A DNA stretch of 64,000 nt from NCBI GenBank assembly GCA_022509185.1, contig JAFLTS010000001.1, positions 62,001-126,000 of the forward strand. The letters are read 5' to 3'. Positions 37,278-45,517 of the stretch are shown one piece after another (within the stretch, counting starts at the first letter, position 1; each line of letters begins with the position of its first letter). This DNA is from Muribaculaceae bacterium (lineage in GTDB: Bacteria > Bacteroidota > Bacteroidia > Bacteroidales > Muribaculaceae). Under the pieces are notes generated by a model that was not told the origin of the DNA, searched no databases, and saw nothing but the letters and a program-made list of their open reading frames with translations. The translations under genes were made by a program, and so were the position numbers.

Positions 37278-37766
37278 ATGGCTGAAAAAACCAATGCCTC
37301 AAGAATTTTAGATAGATTGAAAATTCCATATACTTTGGTGGAATACAATGTGGATCCGGAACACCTTGAGGCTCAACACGTGGCTCAGGAGCTCGGAGAA
37401 GATATTCGGACAGTTTTCAAAACTCTTGTGTTGCATGGCGATAAAACAGGACATTTTGTCTGTGTAATCCAAGGCGATTGTGAAGTAGACCTTAAAAAGG
37501 CTGCAAAAATATCTGGCAATAAGAAAGTGGCTATGATTCCTTTAAAAGAACTTCAGCCACTCACAGGATATATCAGAGGGGGTTGCACTGCTTTGGGAAT
37601 GAAAAAGAACTTCCCCGTTTTTTTAGATCGGAACGCCTTGAACCATGAGTTTATTTATATAAGCGCCGGGAAAAGAGGATTACAGATAAAACTTTCACCT
37701 AATGACTATGTCAAGGCAACTTCGGCTCAAACAGATCATTTAATTAACGACCTGAAGATTGAATGA
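37278..37766 (+). CDS. ybaK: Cys-tRNA(Pro)/Cys-tRNA(Cys) deacylase YbaK
   Basis: 162 residues, YbaK/EbsC family. It hydrolyses Cys wrongly attached to tRNA-Pro in trans. Signatures: DIRTVFKTLVLHGD with the catalytic lysine, CVIQGDCEVDLKKAAKISG and GYIRGGCTALGMKKNFPVF. The length and the absence of a synthetase domain fit the free-standing deacylase. The start is the only ATG near the frame beginning, 21 bp after rho. It overlaps aroC by 4 bp (ATGA), so translation is coupled. Confidence 0.93.
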   Translation: MAEKTNASRILDRLKIPYTLVEYNVDPEHLEAQHVAQELGEDIRTVFKTLVLHGDKTGHFVCVIQGDCEVDLKKAAKISGNKKVAMIPLKELQPLTGYIRGGCTALGMKKNFPVFLDRNALNHEFIYISAGKRGLQIKLSPNDYVKATSAQTDHLINDLKIE

Positions 37767-38818
37767 ATACTTTTGGAAAAAATTTACGGGTCACAACTTT
37801 CGGTGAGAGTCACGGAGTGGCCATTGGTGGTGTGATCGACGGATTTCCATCCGGGTTTAAAATCAATTTTGAAGAACTTCAAAAGGAAATCGACAAAAGA
37901 TCTCCCGGTTCATCACAATTAGTAAGTCAAAGAAAAGAATCCGATAAACCTGAATTTCTGTCAGGATTAACTGAAGATGGGATAACATTGGGGAGTCCTA
38001 TAGGTTTCATTATCCGAAATTCAGACCATCGCAGCACAGATTATTCTGAAGTGGCTCATAAATACCGTCCAAATCATGCCGACTATACTTACGATTTAAA
38101 ATACGGACTGAGAGATTATAGGGGTGGAGGAAGAGCCAGTGCCCGAGAGACAGCTAACTGGGTGGTAGCAGGAGCATTAGCCTATCAATGGTTGCAACAA
38201 TTTGGAATCATCATATCAGCAGAACTGACAGGAGCGGGAAATATTGATTTCTCACAGAAGCTGTCTATGGATTTAGCCGAAAAACCATCTGAAGCCTTAT
38301 CCTTGGAATTGCCGGATGAAATTAAGGAAAAGATAAGTGAAGAAATCTCATCGGCTAAGAATTCCGGAGACAGTGTGGGAGGAACAGTAACGTGCCTTAT
38401 ACAAAATGTACCCGGAGGAATAGGAAATCCGGTTTTCGACAAACTCCATGCAGATATCGCAAAGACTATGATGAGCATAAATGCAGCAAAAGGATTTGAG
38501 TATGGTATAGGATTTTCTGCATCAAGATTAAGAGGTTCTGAAGTATTGGATATCTTCACGTCTTTAGATAAAAAGGTGGTGACAAAGACGAATTATAGCG
38601 GCGGTATCCAGGGAGGTATTTCCAATGGAATGCCGATTTATTTCAATGTGGCCTTTAAACCTACTCCGACTATTATGAGAAATGTGGAGACCATAAATGA
38701 TGAATATGACTCAACTGTATTGCAAATGAAGGGACGTCATGATCCCTGTGTGGCTGTTAGAGCCGTGCCGGTGGTTAAAGCTTTAGCTGCTCTGGTGATG
38801 GCTGATTTTCTTTTATGA
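37763..38818 (+). CDS. aroC: Chorismate synthase
   Basis: 351 residues. It removes phosphate from EPSP to form chorismate using reduced FMN, the last step of the shikimate pathway. Signatures 1-3 are all present: TTFGESHGVAIGGVIDGFPSG (split here as TTFGESHG and IDGFPSG), YGLRDYRGGGRASARET and MKGRHDPCVAVRAVPV. It starts in a 4-bp overlap with ybaK and itself ends in a 4-bp overlap with the radical SAM gene, so the three genes are one transcript. Confidence 0.97.
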   Translation: MNTFGKNLRVTTFGESHGVAIGGVIDGFPSGFKINFEELQKEIDKRSPGSSQLVSQRKESDKPEFLSGLTEDGITLGSPIGFIIRNSDHRSTDYSEVAHKYRPNHADYTYDLKYGLRDYRGGGRASARETANWVVAGALAYQWLQQFGIIISAELTGAGNIDFSQKLSMDLAEKPSEALSLELPDEIKEKISEEISSAKNSGDSVGGTVTCLIQNVPGGIGNPVFDKLHADIAKTMMSINAAKGFEYGIGFSASRLRGSEVLDIFTSLDKKVVTKTNYSGGIQGGISNGMPIYFNVAFKPTPTIMRNVETINDEYDSTVLQMKGRHDPCVAVRAVPVVKALAALVMADFLL

Positions 38819-39696
38819 AAACCTACAGTGATTATCTCTCTTCTTTTTTTCCGGGCGTAAAGGTACAAAAGATTTCAGTTGATGCCGGGTTCACCTGTCC
38901 GAACCGTGATGGCACCATTTCTACAGGTGGGTGTATATATTGCAGAAACGATTCTTTCACCCCGGGGTATTGCAACCCAAAGGAAAGAATAGTGGAGCAA
39001 TTGGAAAAAGGAAAGAAATTCTTTTCTCGTAAGTACCCCGAAATGAAATATCTGGCTTACTTCCAAAGTTATACAGGTACCTATAATTCCAATACGGAAT
39101 ATTTGAGATCTTTATATAAAGAAGCACTTGGGGTGAAAGACATTGTAGGATTAGTGATCGCTACGAGGCCCGATTGTATCTCTGAAGTAACGTTGGAAAT
39201 CTTATCCGGAATAAATTCTGAGGTTCCGGTTTTCATTGAATTGGGGGCTGAAACCTCTCATGATGCTACATTAAGGCGAATTAACCGTAATCATACTTGG
39301 GAAGATGTAGTCAATGCTACTGAAAATATCAATAATTTTGGATTACATTGTGGTCTGCATTTAATAGCAGGACTTCCGGGTGAAAGTAAGGAAGATATTT
39401 TAAAAACAGTGGAACGTGCCGTTTCATTACCTATTGAGACTCTCAAGCTTCATCAACTCCAGGTATTGAAAGGAACACATCTTTTAGAAAAATTAAACCG
39501 GAATGAAATTTCAATCCCTGAATATAGCCTGGATGAGTATCTCAATCTCTGCGCGGAGATTATAAAAATTGTGCCGGAAAAAATAATTGTAGAACGTTTC
39601 CTTGCACAAGCACCTCCGGAAATGGTTGTATATCCTAAATGGGGTTTGAAAAACTATGAATTTATGACTAAATTAGCAAAGTTAATCAAACAATAA
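38815..39696 (+). CDS. Radical SAM protein, TIGR01212/YhcC family
   Basis: 293 residues. Cluster-binding cysteines occur in AGFTCPNRDGTISTGGCIYC, the arrangement typical of the TIGR01212 (YhcC) family with a widened first spacing. Other family traits: YFQSYTGTYN, GLVIATRPDCIS, ELGAETSHDATLRRINRNH, GLHLIAGLPGE and LHQLQVLKGTHL. The reaction is not established for the family; a role in tRNA or cofactor chemistry has been guessed. It overlaps aroC by 4 bp and is followed after 4 bp by the TlpA-like gene. Confidence 0.88.
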   Translation: MKTYSDYLSSFFPGVKVQKISVDAGFTCPNRDGTISTGGCIYCRNDSFTPGYCNPKERIVEQLEKGKKFFSRKYPEMKYLAYFQSYTGTYNSNTEYLRSLYKEALGVKDIVGLVIATRPDCISEVTLEILSGINSEVPVFIELGAETSHDATLRRINRNHTWEDVVNATENINNFGLHCGLHLIAGLPGESKEDILKTVERAVSLPIETLKLHQLQVLKGTHLLEKLNRNEISIPEYSLDEYLNLCAEIIKIVPEKIIVERFLAQAPPEMVVYPKWGLKNYEFMTKLAKLIKQ

Positions 39697-39700
39697 GTTT

Positions 39701-40222
39701 ATGAAAACAAAATTTATTCTTGGAGCGATAGCCCTTTTTATAGGTAGTTTCCCAACAGTATACGCTCAAGAGCCGGTCACAGAAGAAATTGAAGAACAAG
39801 ATATAGCTTATATAGAAGTTCCGGCTCCGGATTTTACTTTAAAAGATCTTGATGGGAAAGATGTTTCTCTAAGTGATTTTAGAGGAAAATGGGTGATTCT
39901 TGATTTTTGGGGGAGCTGGTGCAAATGGTGTATCATAGGTATTCCTGAGCTTAAAGAGGCATATGAAAAATATGGTGACGAAGTAGTAATAATCGGTATT
40001 GACTGTCGTGAAAGTGAAGAAGACTGGAGAGCAGGCGTTGCAAAATATGAATTACCTTGGGTAAATGTTTACAACCCGGCTGATAGTGGTTTGACTAATG
40101 AATACGGAGTGCAAGGATATCCCACTAAAGCTATCATTAATCCTGAAGGAATAATGAGAAACATCACGGTTGGTCATGATCCTGCTTTCTATGTAGCTCT
40201 GAAAGAACTGGTTGGAAAATAA
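39701..40222 (+). CDS. TlpA-like periplasmic thiol-disulfide oxidoreductase
   Basis: 173 residues with a signal peptide (MKTKFILGAIALFIGSFPTV, cleavage near YAQ). The thioredoxin fold is evident: VPAPDFTLKDLDGKDVSLSD, WVILDFWGSWCKWCIIGIPE with the redox pair Cys-Lys-Trp-Cys, VVIIGIDCRESEEDW, the cis-Pro region VQGYPTKAIINPEG. TlpA/ResA proteins reduce disulfides in the periplasm, for example during cytochrome maturation; the partner here is unknown. A third cysteine (in GIDCRES) is unusual. Last protein gene of the rho-aroC group, before tRNA-His. Confidence 0.88.
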   Translation: MKTKFILGAIALFIGSFPTVYAQEPVTEEIEEQDIAYIEVPAPDFTLKDLDGKDVSLSDFRGKWVILDFWGSWCKWCIIGIPELKEAYEKYGDEVVIIGIDCRESEEDWRAGVAKYELPWVNVYNPADSGLTNEYGVQGYPTKAIINPEGIMRNITVGHDPAFYVALKELVGK

Positions 40223-40256
40223 TTTTTTCACTTTACAAAGAATCTTTACGGATTTC

Positions 40257-40287
40257 TTGGGATAATGAAAAATTTGGATTAAATTTG
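40257..40287 (+). promoter_or_regulatory. Promoter of tRNA-His
   Basis: TTG (40257-40259), 20-bp spacer and TAAATTTG (40280-40287), about 37 bp before the tRNA. Confidence 0.7.
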
Positions 40288-40323
40288 CACTGCTTTTTGA
40301 GCCAAAAGCTTGGAAAGCGATAT

Positions 40324-40398
40324 GGTGGATGTAGCTCAGTTGGTTAGAGCGGCGGATTGTGGTTCCGTAGGTCGTGGGTTCGAGCCCCATCTTCCACC
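40324..40398 (+). tRNA. tRNA-His (anticodon GTG)
   Basis: 75 nt including the encoded extra G at position -1 that pairs with C73, the hallmark of tRNA-His. Anticodon loop TTGTGGT; anticodon stem GCGGA/TCCGT; T arm GTGGG/CCCAT. One T-T mismatch lies in the acceptor stem. CCA is not fully encoded. Confidence 0.95.
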
Positions 40399-40399
40399 C

Positions 40400-40433
40400 A
40401 AAAAAGGATTTCCGAATTGGAAATCCTTTTTTT
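40400..40433. terminator. Bidirectional terminator between tRNA-His and ftsE
   Basis: AAAAAAGGATTTCC and GGAAATCCTTTTTT with a 5-nt loop; T-runs on both strands, serving the tRNA and the convergent minus-strand operon. Confidence 0.9.
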
Positions 40434-41097
40434 ATTCCATTATAACCTCTTTATTGTAACATTTAAAGACTTTCCCCGGAAAATCATCAAGCAACTGATG
40501 GTTATGTGTTGCCATCAGTACTGTATGTCCGGAATCCACCAGACGATGCAATAGGGTGAGAATCCGGTATCCTGTCTGTGGATCAAGATTTCCTGTGGGT
40601 TCGTCGGCAAGGATAAGTTTTGGATTATTCAATAAGGATCTGGCTATAACAATTCTTTGTTGCTCTCCACCGCTTAATTCATGAGGCATCTTATAACTCT
40701 TATTTGCCATTCCCACTTCAGTCAGCACCTCCCCTATCCGATTTTTCATCTGGTTTTGATCGTGCCACCCGGTTGCCTTTAAAACAAATTCAAGATTGGC
40801 ATAAACCGTGCGGTCTTGTAAAAGTTGGAAATCTTGAAAAACAATTCCTATTTTTCTTCTCAGATAAGGAATATCTTTTTCTCTTATATTCAAAAGATTA
40901 AATCCTAAAACGTCTGCTTCTTCACCCTTTGAAATGGGCACATCAGCATACATAGTCTTCATAAGGCTACTTTTACCGCTTCCTACTTTCCCTATCAGAT
41001 AATAAAATGTAGAAGGTTCTAATGTAAGATTTACATCTTTCAAAACATTCTTTGATTGCCTTTGTATCGATACGTTCTTATATTTTACAAGACTCAT
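40432..41097 (-). CDS. ftsE: FtsE-like cell-division ABC transporter ATPase
   Basis: 221 residues, a stand-alone ABC ATPase. Walker A GKVGSGKSSL, Q-loop VFQDFQLLQDRTV, signature ELSGGEQQRIVIARSLL, Walker B LILADEPTGNLDP and an H-loop MATHN. Length and the QLLQDRTVYxNL segment fit FtsE, which with FtsX controls peptidoglycan hydrolases at the septum. No ftsX is next to it; in Bacteroidales the partner is often elsewhere. A lipoprotein-export (LolD) or MacB-type ATPase is the alternative. It is the last gene of the trmH-radA-porin group, 23 bp after the porin gene. Confidence 0.85.
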   Translation of the reverse strand: MSLVKYKNVSIQRQSKNVLKDVNLTLEPSTFYYLIGKVGSGKSSLMKTMYADVPISKGEEADVLGFNLLNIREKDIPYLRRKIGIVFQDFQLLQDRTVYANLEFVLKATGWHDQNQMKNRIGEVLTEVGMANKSYKMPHELSGGEQQRIVIARSLLNNPKLILADEPTGNLDPQTGYRILTLLHRLVDSGHTVLMATHNHQLLDDFPGKVFKCYNKEVIME

Positions 41098-41120
41098 GTG
41101 GGTTTGCGATTTTTTAATTT

Positions 41121-42452
41121 TTAAAAAGAAACCATCAAAAGCGCCATCAAACGATTGGCACTTCCCGATTCCCCGTTGAAATTCATTCTTTTGCCGTGAA
41201 GATATTCCAGACCTACCTCGAAACGGGGGGTTATATCCCAGAATATGTTTCCTACTGCGTATAGGCCGTATTTATAGTAAGAATCATTCGGATTATGTTT
41301 GGGATAATATGTTTGTTCTGAAAATGCCAGGTTCATGAAAATCTTTTGGTTAAAATAATACTGTGCTCCTATCACTATTCCTGCGGCCCATGGGGCATAA
41401 AGACGGCCCTCATTATCTGGGTCTGGTATAAGATCAAAATCTCCATTACCTAAATCTGTGGTATAAGATGCATGACCTTGTCCTGTGGATATTATGCCAA
41501 ACAGATTAAGAGGTGAAAAAGGATTGATCACAGTAGAGAATTGCAAACCCCAACCGGTGATGTTATGGTTACGTCCTCTTACCAGATCGCTGTAGGTAAG
41601 AGTTCTCAAAAGACCTGAAAGCCTCACATGACTCGAGCCTTGGCCCCATTGATATTGAGCAAAGGCTGCAAAATCGGGAATATAAGGTGTGCAGGCTGCC
41701 GTATGTGTCCCGTCGGCCGATACGGATTCACTGGGAAATTCAACTGAGCCGGCCAACGACCATCCTTTCTTGAATTGATGAAGATATCTCACCAAAACAT
41801 TTTTCTTTGAATTAATTCCGTTCGGACCGGAACCATCTACGGTTGCAGGCTCAGCCTGTGTGTCTTCGAAGGTGGTTACGGCATATCCTGCAGTCCAGTT
41901 TTTTACTGTGATATAAGCTTTCTTTATTCGAAATCCCCTGTTATTATAGCCCGAAAAATCAGCTTGAAAATAAGCCATAAAATTTCCAAGCAATTTATTG
42001 TTTCCTAAGAGAGTAAAAAAGAGTCCTGTTCCTGATGGTGACGCTGCAAGAGCATTCCTTCTGGTGGGATCTTTCGGTATGGGTATGTCATAAGGTATGA
42101 AGCCAACATTAGGAATTGACCCGTTCCAGTCGAAGTAGCCTCGGATCTTTACCTGACCTCCAACACCTAATGCCAGATCTCCTTTCTTACTCATAAACAT
42201 GAAGTAAGGAGCACGTGGATCCTGAAAGTGACGGAACTGATCATAATAGAAAATATTTAGAAGGCGTGATAAAGAATCGGATGGTGCGTTATCACCTGTA
42301 TACAAGATGTGAGTATTGTCTTTCATGGCCGTGATACGTATATCACGCATCAGAATCTTGTCATCCTGTTCATCCGATATCTCCTCAGCCCTCAATATAT
42401 TGAGTCCTGTTAATATTAAAAATATTAATAATAAAGACTTTAATTTAACCAT
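41121..42452 (-). CDS. Outer-membrane porin, DcaP-like family
   Basis: 443 residues with a signal peptide (MVKLKSLLLIFLILTGLNIL, cleavage near RAEE). A helical segment (PSDSLSRLLNIFYYDQF) precedes the barrel, as in DcaP-type trimeric porins. Barrel strands follow: DLALGVGGQVKIRGYFDWNG, KLLGNFMAYFQADFSGYNN, FRIKKAYITVKNWTAGYAVT (with a loop DTQAEP), KGWSLAGSVEFPSES and a terminal strand ending in Phe (LMALLMVSF). DcaP porins pass negatively charged small molecules; the substrate is unknown here. It starts one base after radA ends, so it is co-translated, though the functional link is unclear. Confidence 0.8.
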   Translation of the reverse strand: MVKLKSLLLIFLILTGLNILRAEEISDEQDDKILMRDIRITAMKDNTHILYTGDNAPSDSLSRLLNIFYYDQFRHFQDPRAPYFMFMSKKGDLALGVGGQVKIRGYFDWNGSIPNVGFIPYDIPIPKDPTRRNALAASPSGTGLFFTLLGNNKLLGNFMAYFQADFSGYNNRGFRIKKAYITVKNWTAGYAVTTFEDTQAEPATVDGSGPNGINSKKNVLVRYLHQFKKGWSLAGSVEFPSESVSADGTHTAACTPYIPDFAAFAQYQWGQGSSHVRLSGLLRTLTYSDLVRGRNHNITGWGLQFSTVINPFSPLNLFGIISTGQGHASYTTDLGNGDFDLIPDPDNEGRLYAPWAAGIVIGAQYYFNQKIFMNLAFSEQTYYPKHNPNDSYYKYGLYAVGNIFWDITPRFEVGLEYLHGKRMNFNGESGSANRLMALLMVSF

Positions 42453-42453
42453 A

Positions 42454-43812
42454 TTATGAGAAAAGAAATTTCATAAGGTCTTCAATCTTACCTACTTCTA
42501 CAATTTGAATTCTAAACTTATCTTTTAATCCCTTGAGATTTGCACGAGGAATCACAACAGTATCAAAACCTAATTTCTCCGATTCTTGTACTCTCTGTTC
42601 AATTCTTGTAACGGTACGTATTTCGCCTGAAAGACCTACCTCTCCTATGAAAACAGTTTTGCGAGAAACAGCCACATCAAAATTTGAAGACATTACCGCT
42701 GCAACAACGGCCAGGTCAATACCCGGGTCAATGATTTTCAAACCTCCGGCAATATTAAGAAATACATCTTTTTGTCCTAATCTGAATCTTGCTCTTTTTT
42801 CAAGAACAGCAAGAATCATGTTAAGACGCCTTTGGTCATAGCCCGTAACGCTCCTTTGTGGGGTGCCATAAGCTGCTGTTGAAACTAATGCCTGAACTTC
42901 CACCATCAAAGGTCGCGCACCCTCTATGGTGCAGCCGATGGCGATACCACTCATCTCCTCCTCTCTATTGTCGCTCAACAGCATTTCTGAAGGATTTTTT
43001 ACTTCCCTCAGTCCTTTTTCCACCATTTCATAAATTCCGATTTCAGAAGTGGATCCGAAACGGTTTTTTATCGATCGAAGTATTCGATATAAATATTGAC
43101 GGTCACCTTCAAACTGTAAAACTGTATCAACTATATGTTCCAGAACCTTAGGTCCCGCTATGGCTCCCTCTTTGTTAATATGGCCGACTAGAATTACCGG
43201 CACACCGCTTTCTTTAGCATATCTAAGTAAAGCAACTGCACACTCCCTGACTTGTGATACACTTCCTTGGGCCGATTCTATAGTTTCGGAGGCTATTGTC
43301 TGAATCGAATCAATTATAATCAAATCTGGTTTCTCCTTACGTATCTGGTCAAAGATATTTTCAAGAAGAGTTTCACAAAGTATAAAGGTGTTCTCTGAAA
43401 GTTTTCCCAATCGGTCAGCTCTCAATTTCAATTGTGTGGCACTTTCCTCACCTGAAACATATAGGATTTTTCTGTTTCTTATAGAAAGAATATTTTGTAA
43501 TAAAAGAGTGGATTTACCGATTCCCGGTTCTCCTCCTATCAAAGTAAGACTTCCGGCCACCAACCCTCCTCCTAAAACTCGGTTAAGTTCAGAAGAAGGC
43601 ATTTTCATCCTGGCCTCCTCTACTATCTCAATTTCAGATAATTTTTGAGGTCTTGACGTTTCCTTGCGTTCTTTTGATCCACCCTTGGTTGATACAGTTA
43701 TCTTTTCTTCGGCAAAAGTATTCCATTCTCCACACGAAGGACATTTCCCCATCCATTTAGGAGATTCATGGCCACAATTCTGACAGAAATAGACACTTTT
43801 TGTTTTTGCCAT
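42454..43812 (-). CDS. radA: DNA repair protein RadA
   Basis: 452 residues, usual length. It is a DnaB-like/RecA-like helicase that drives branch migration in recombination. Zinc finger with four Cys (YFCQNCGHESPKWMGKCPSCG, here CxxC...CxxC), Walker A GGEPGIGKSTL, Walker B LIIIDSIQT, the RadA-specific KNRFG motif and a C-terminal Lon-protease-like domain (FLNIAGGLKIIDPGIDLAV). It starts 4 bp after the methyltransferase stop and ends 1 bp before the porin start. Confidence 0.97.
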   Translation of the reverse strand: MAKTKSVYFCQNCGHESPKWMGKCPSCGEWNTFAEEKITVSTKGGSKERKETSRPQKLSEIEIVEEARMKMPSSELNRVLGGGLVAGSLTLIGGEPGIGKSTLLLQNILSIRNRKILYVSGEESATQLKLRADRLGKLSENTFILCETLLENIFDQIRKEKPDLIIIDSIQTIASETIESAQGSVSQVRECAVALLRYAKESGVPVILVGHINKEGAIAGPKVLEHIVDTVLQFEGDRQYLYRILRSIKNRFGSTSEIGIYEMVEKGLREVKNPSEMLLSDNREEEMSGIAIGCTIEGARPLMVEVQALVSTAAYGTPQRSVTGYDQRRLNMILAVLEKRARFRLGQKDVFLNIAGGLKIIDPGIDLAVVAAVMSSNFDVAVSRKTVFIGEVGLSGEIRTVTRIEQRVQESEKLGFDTVVIPRANLKGLKDKFRIQIVEVGKIEDLMKFLFS

Positions 43813-43816
43813 ATAA

Positions 43817-44578
43817 TCAAACTATATGAGATAGTACTACTGCTGTTGCTATAGCTACATTAAGGGAATCCGGATGATTATTTTTATTAACCGGAGGTAT
43901 AGTCAAGGGTATAGTAATCAATTGTTTTAATTTCTCCGATATACCTCTTCCTTCATTCCCCATTAATAGAAAACAAGATGAAATCTTTTTAAACTCATTT
44001 AAAGGATTTCCATTCAGCAGGGTGCCTATAACCGGTATTTCAGAGTTTTTTCTTATTAAATCTTCAAGATTAAGGTAATGCACCCTTACTCTTGAGAGAG
44101 AACCCATAGTGGCCTGAACCACTTTAGGATTATAGATATCAACAGTCTCGGGTGATGCAAAAATATCATATATTCCAAACCAGTCGCAAGTTCGGATGAT
44201 AGTTCCTAAATTACCAGGATCTTGGATCTCATCCAAAAGAAGATATATTCTATCCTTTTCCAAAAGAGGAATATTTTCACTAACCCCCCATTTTTTGAAA
44301 ACAGCCACAACCGGTGGAATCGAATTTAATGAAGAAATAATCTCAAGACCTCTTTTGTCAGATATAAAGACTTGAGGTTCAAAACGGTGCAATAAGTCTG
44401 AATGTCTTTCGGCCCATTCCTGGTAACAAATTATAGCCTCTACATCAAAACTTCCTAACAAATCTATAACACTTTTTTCCCCTTCAGCTATAAAGAGTGC
44501 CTTTTCATCTCTTGCTTTTTTGGCAGAAAGTGATCTTATTTCCTTTGCTTTGGTTTTTGACAGTATTTTGTAGGCCAT
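43817..44578 (-). CDS. TrmH/SpoU-family RNA 2'-O-methyltransferase
   Basis: 254 residues from the ATG at 44578. An upstream ATG at 44611 would add 11 residues but would place coding sequence over the -33 element of the divergent nfo promoter, and family members begin near AYKILSKTKAKEIRSL, so I prefer 44578. The N-terminal substrate-binding part (LFIAEGEKSVIDLLG) precedes a knotted SPOUT domain: motif 1 DEIQDPGNLGTIIRT, motif 2 LLMGNEGRGIS, motif 3 SLNVAIATAVVLSHI. It probably methylates a ribose in rRNA or tRNA (RlmB-like); the target cannot be told from sequence. First gene of the minus-strand operon with radA. Confidence 0.88.
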   Translation of the reverse strand: MAYKILSKTKAKEIRSLSAKKARDEKALFIAEGEKSVIDLLGSFDVEAIICYQEWAERHSDLLHRFEPQVFISDKRGLEIISSLNSIPPVVAVFKKWGVSENIPLLEKDRIYLLLDEIQDPGNLGTIIRTCDWFGIYDIFASPETVDIYNPKVVQATMGSLSRVRVHYLNLEDLIRKNSEIPVIGTLLNGNPLNEFKKISSCFLLMGNEGRGISEKLKQLITIPLTIPPVNKNNHPDSLNVAIATAVVLSHIV

Positions 44579-44603
44579 AACAATCTTCAAAGGTAACACA
44601 TTT

Positions 44604-44634
44604 TTTGACATCTTATTGAAATTTTTTAATTTTG
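44604..44634 (+). promoter_or_regulatory. Promoter of nfo
   Basis: TTTG (44604-44607), a 19-bp spacer and TAATTTTG (44627-44634): an exact consensus promoter, giving a leader of about 20 nt. Confidence 0.8.
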
Positions 44635-44659
44635 TGGTAAGACTTTAAAGACTATTTGA

Positions 44660-45511
44660 ATGAAGTACATAGGTGCGCATGTAAGCGTAGAGGGGGGTGT
44701 GTCAAATGCTCCGCTCGAGGCTCGTGAAATCGGTGCCAAGGCTTTTGCACTCTTCACAGGTAGCAGTTCCAGATGGGTTTCTAAAGATCCCACTCAAGAA
44801 GAGATCAAGAAATTCAAAGACAACTGTGAATTATATGGATATAAACCTGAAGTTATTCTTCCACATGATAATTTCCTGATTAATTTGGGAAGTGGTGATA
44901 AAAAAATACTTACTCTTTCAAGGAAATCCTTTAGCGATGAGCTCCGGAGATGTGAGCTCTTAGGATTGAAGATGCTGAATTTCCATCCCGGAAGTCATAA
45001 AAATGAACTAACTGAAGAACAATGTCTTGATCGTATTGCCGAATCAATCAACTATTGTCTGGATAAGTCTTCGGGAGTTACAGCGGTATTAGAAAATGTG
45101 GCAGGACAAGGGTCTAATATGGGGCATACTTTCGAGCAACTTGCCCATATAATAGATAAAGTGGAAGACAAGGATAGAATCGGTGTATGTATTGACACTT
45201 GCCATGCTTATTCTGCCGGATACGACTTGAAAACACTAGAAGGTTATAACAAAACTTGGGAAGATTTCAACAATATCATCGGCTTTAAATATCTGAGAGG
45301 TATGCACCTTAATGATGACAAAAGGGAGCATGGAAGCCGCATAGACCGTCATGCCGAACTCGGTAAAGGAACTTTAGGTCCGGAATTTTTCACCAGGCTT
45401 ATGAACGATCCAAGGTTTGACAATATTCCTTTAATACTCGAAACCCCTAACGAGGCGATTTGGGCAGAAGAAATCGCCTGGCTTTATAATCAGATAAAAT
45501 CACAAAATTAA
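44660..45511 (+). CDS. nfo: Deoxyribonuclease IV (AP endonuclease)
   Basis: 283 residues. It cuts 5' of abasic sites in base-excision repair with three zinc ions. Signatures: [42 protein letters not shown] with the metal-binding Glu, [37 protein letters not shown] and ILETPNE. First gene of a long plus-strand group; the transporter starts 6 bp downstream. Confidence 0.96.
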   Translation: MKYIGAHVSVEGGVSNAPLEAREIGAKAFALFTGSSSRWVSKDPTQEEIKKFKDNCELYGYKPEVILPHDNFLINLGSGDKKILTLSRKSFSDELRRCELLGLKMLNFHPGSHKNELTEEQCLDRIAESINYCLDKSSGVTAVLENVAGQGSNMGHTFEQLAHIIDKVEDKDRIGVCIDTCHAYSAGYDLKTLEGYNKTWEDFNNIIGFKYLRGMHLNDDKREHGSRIDRHAELGKGTLGPEFFTRLMNDPRFDNIPLILETPNEAIWAEEIAWLYNQIKSQN

Positions 45512-45517
45512 ATACCT

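Noticed and set aside
44579..44611. Upstream start of the TrmH-family gene
   Set aside because: It would overlap the -33 element of the nfo promoter and extends past the usual family N-terminus.
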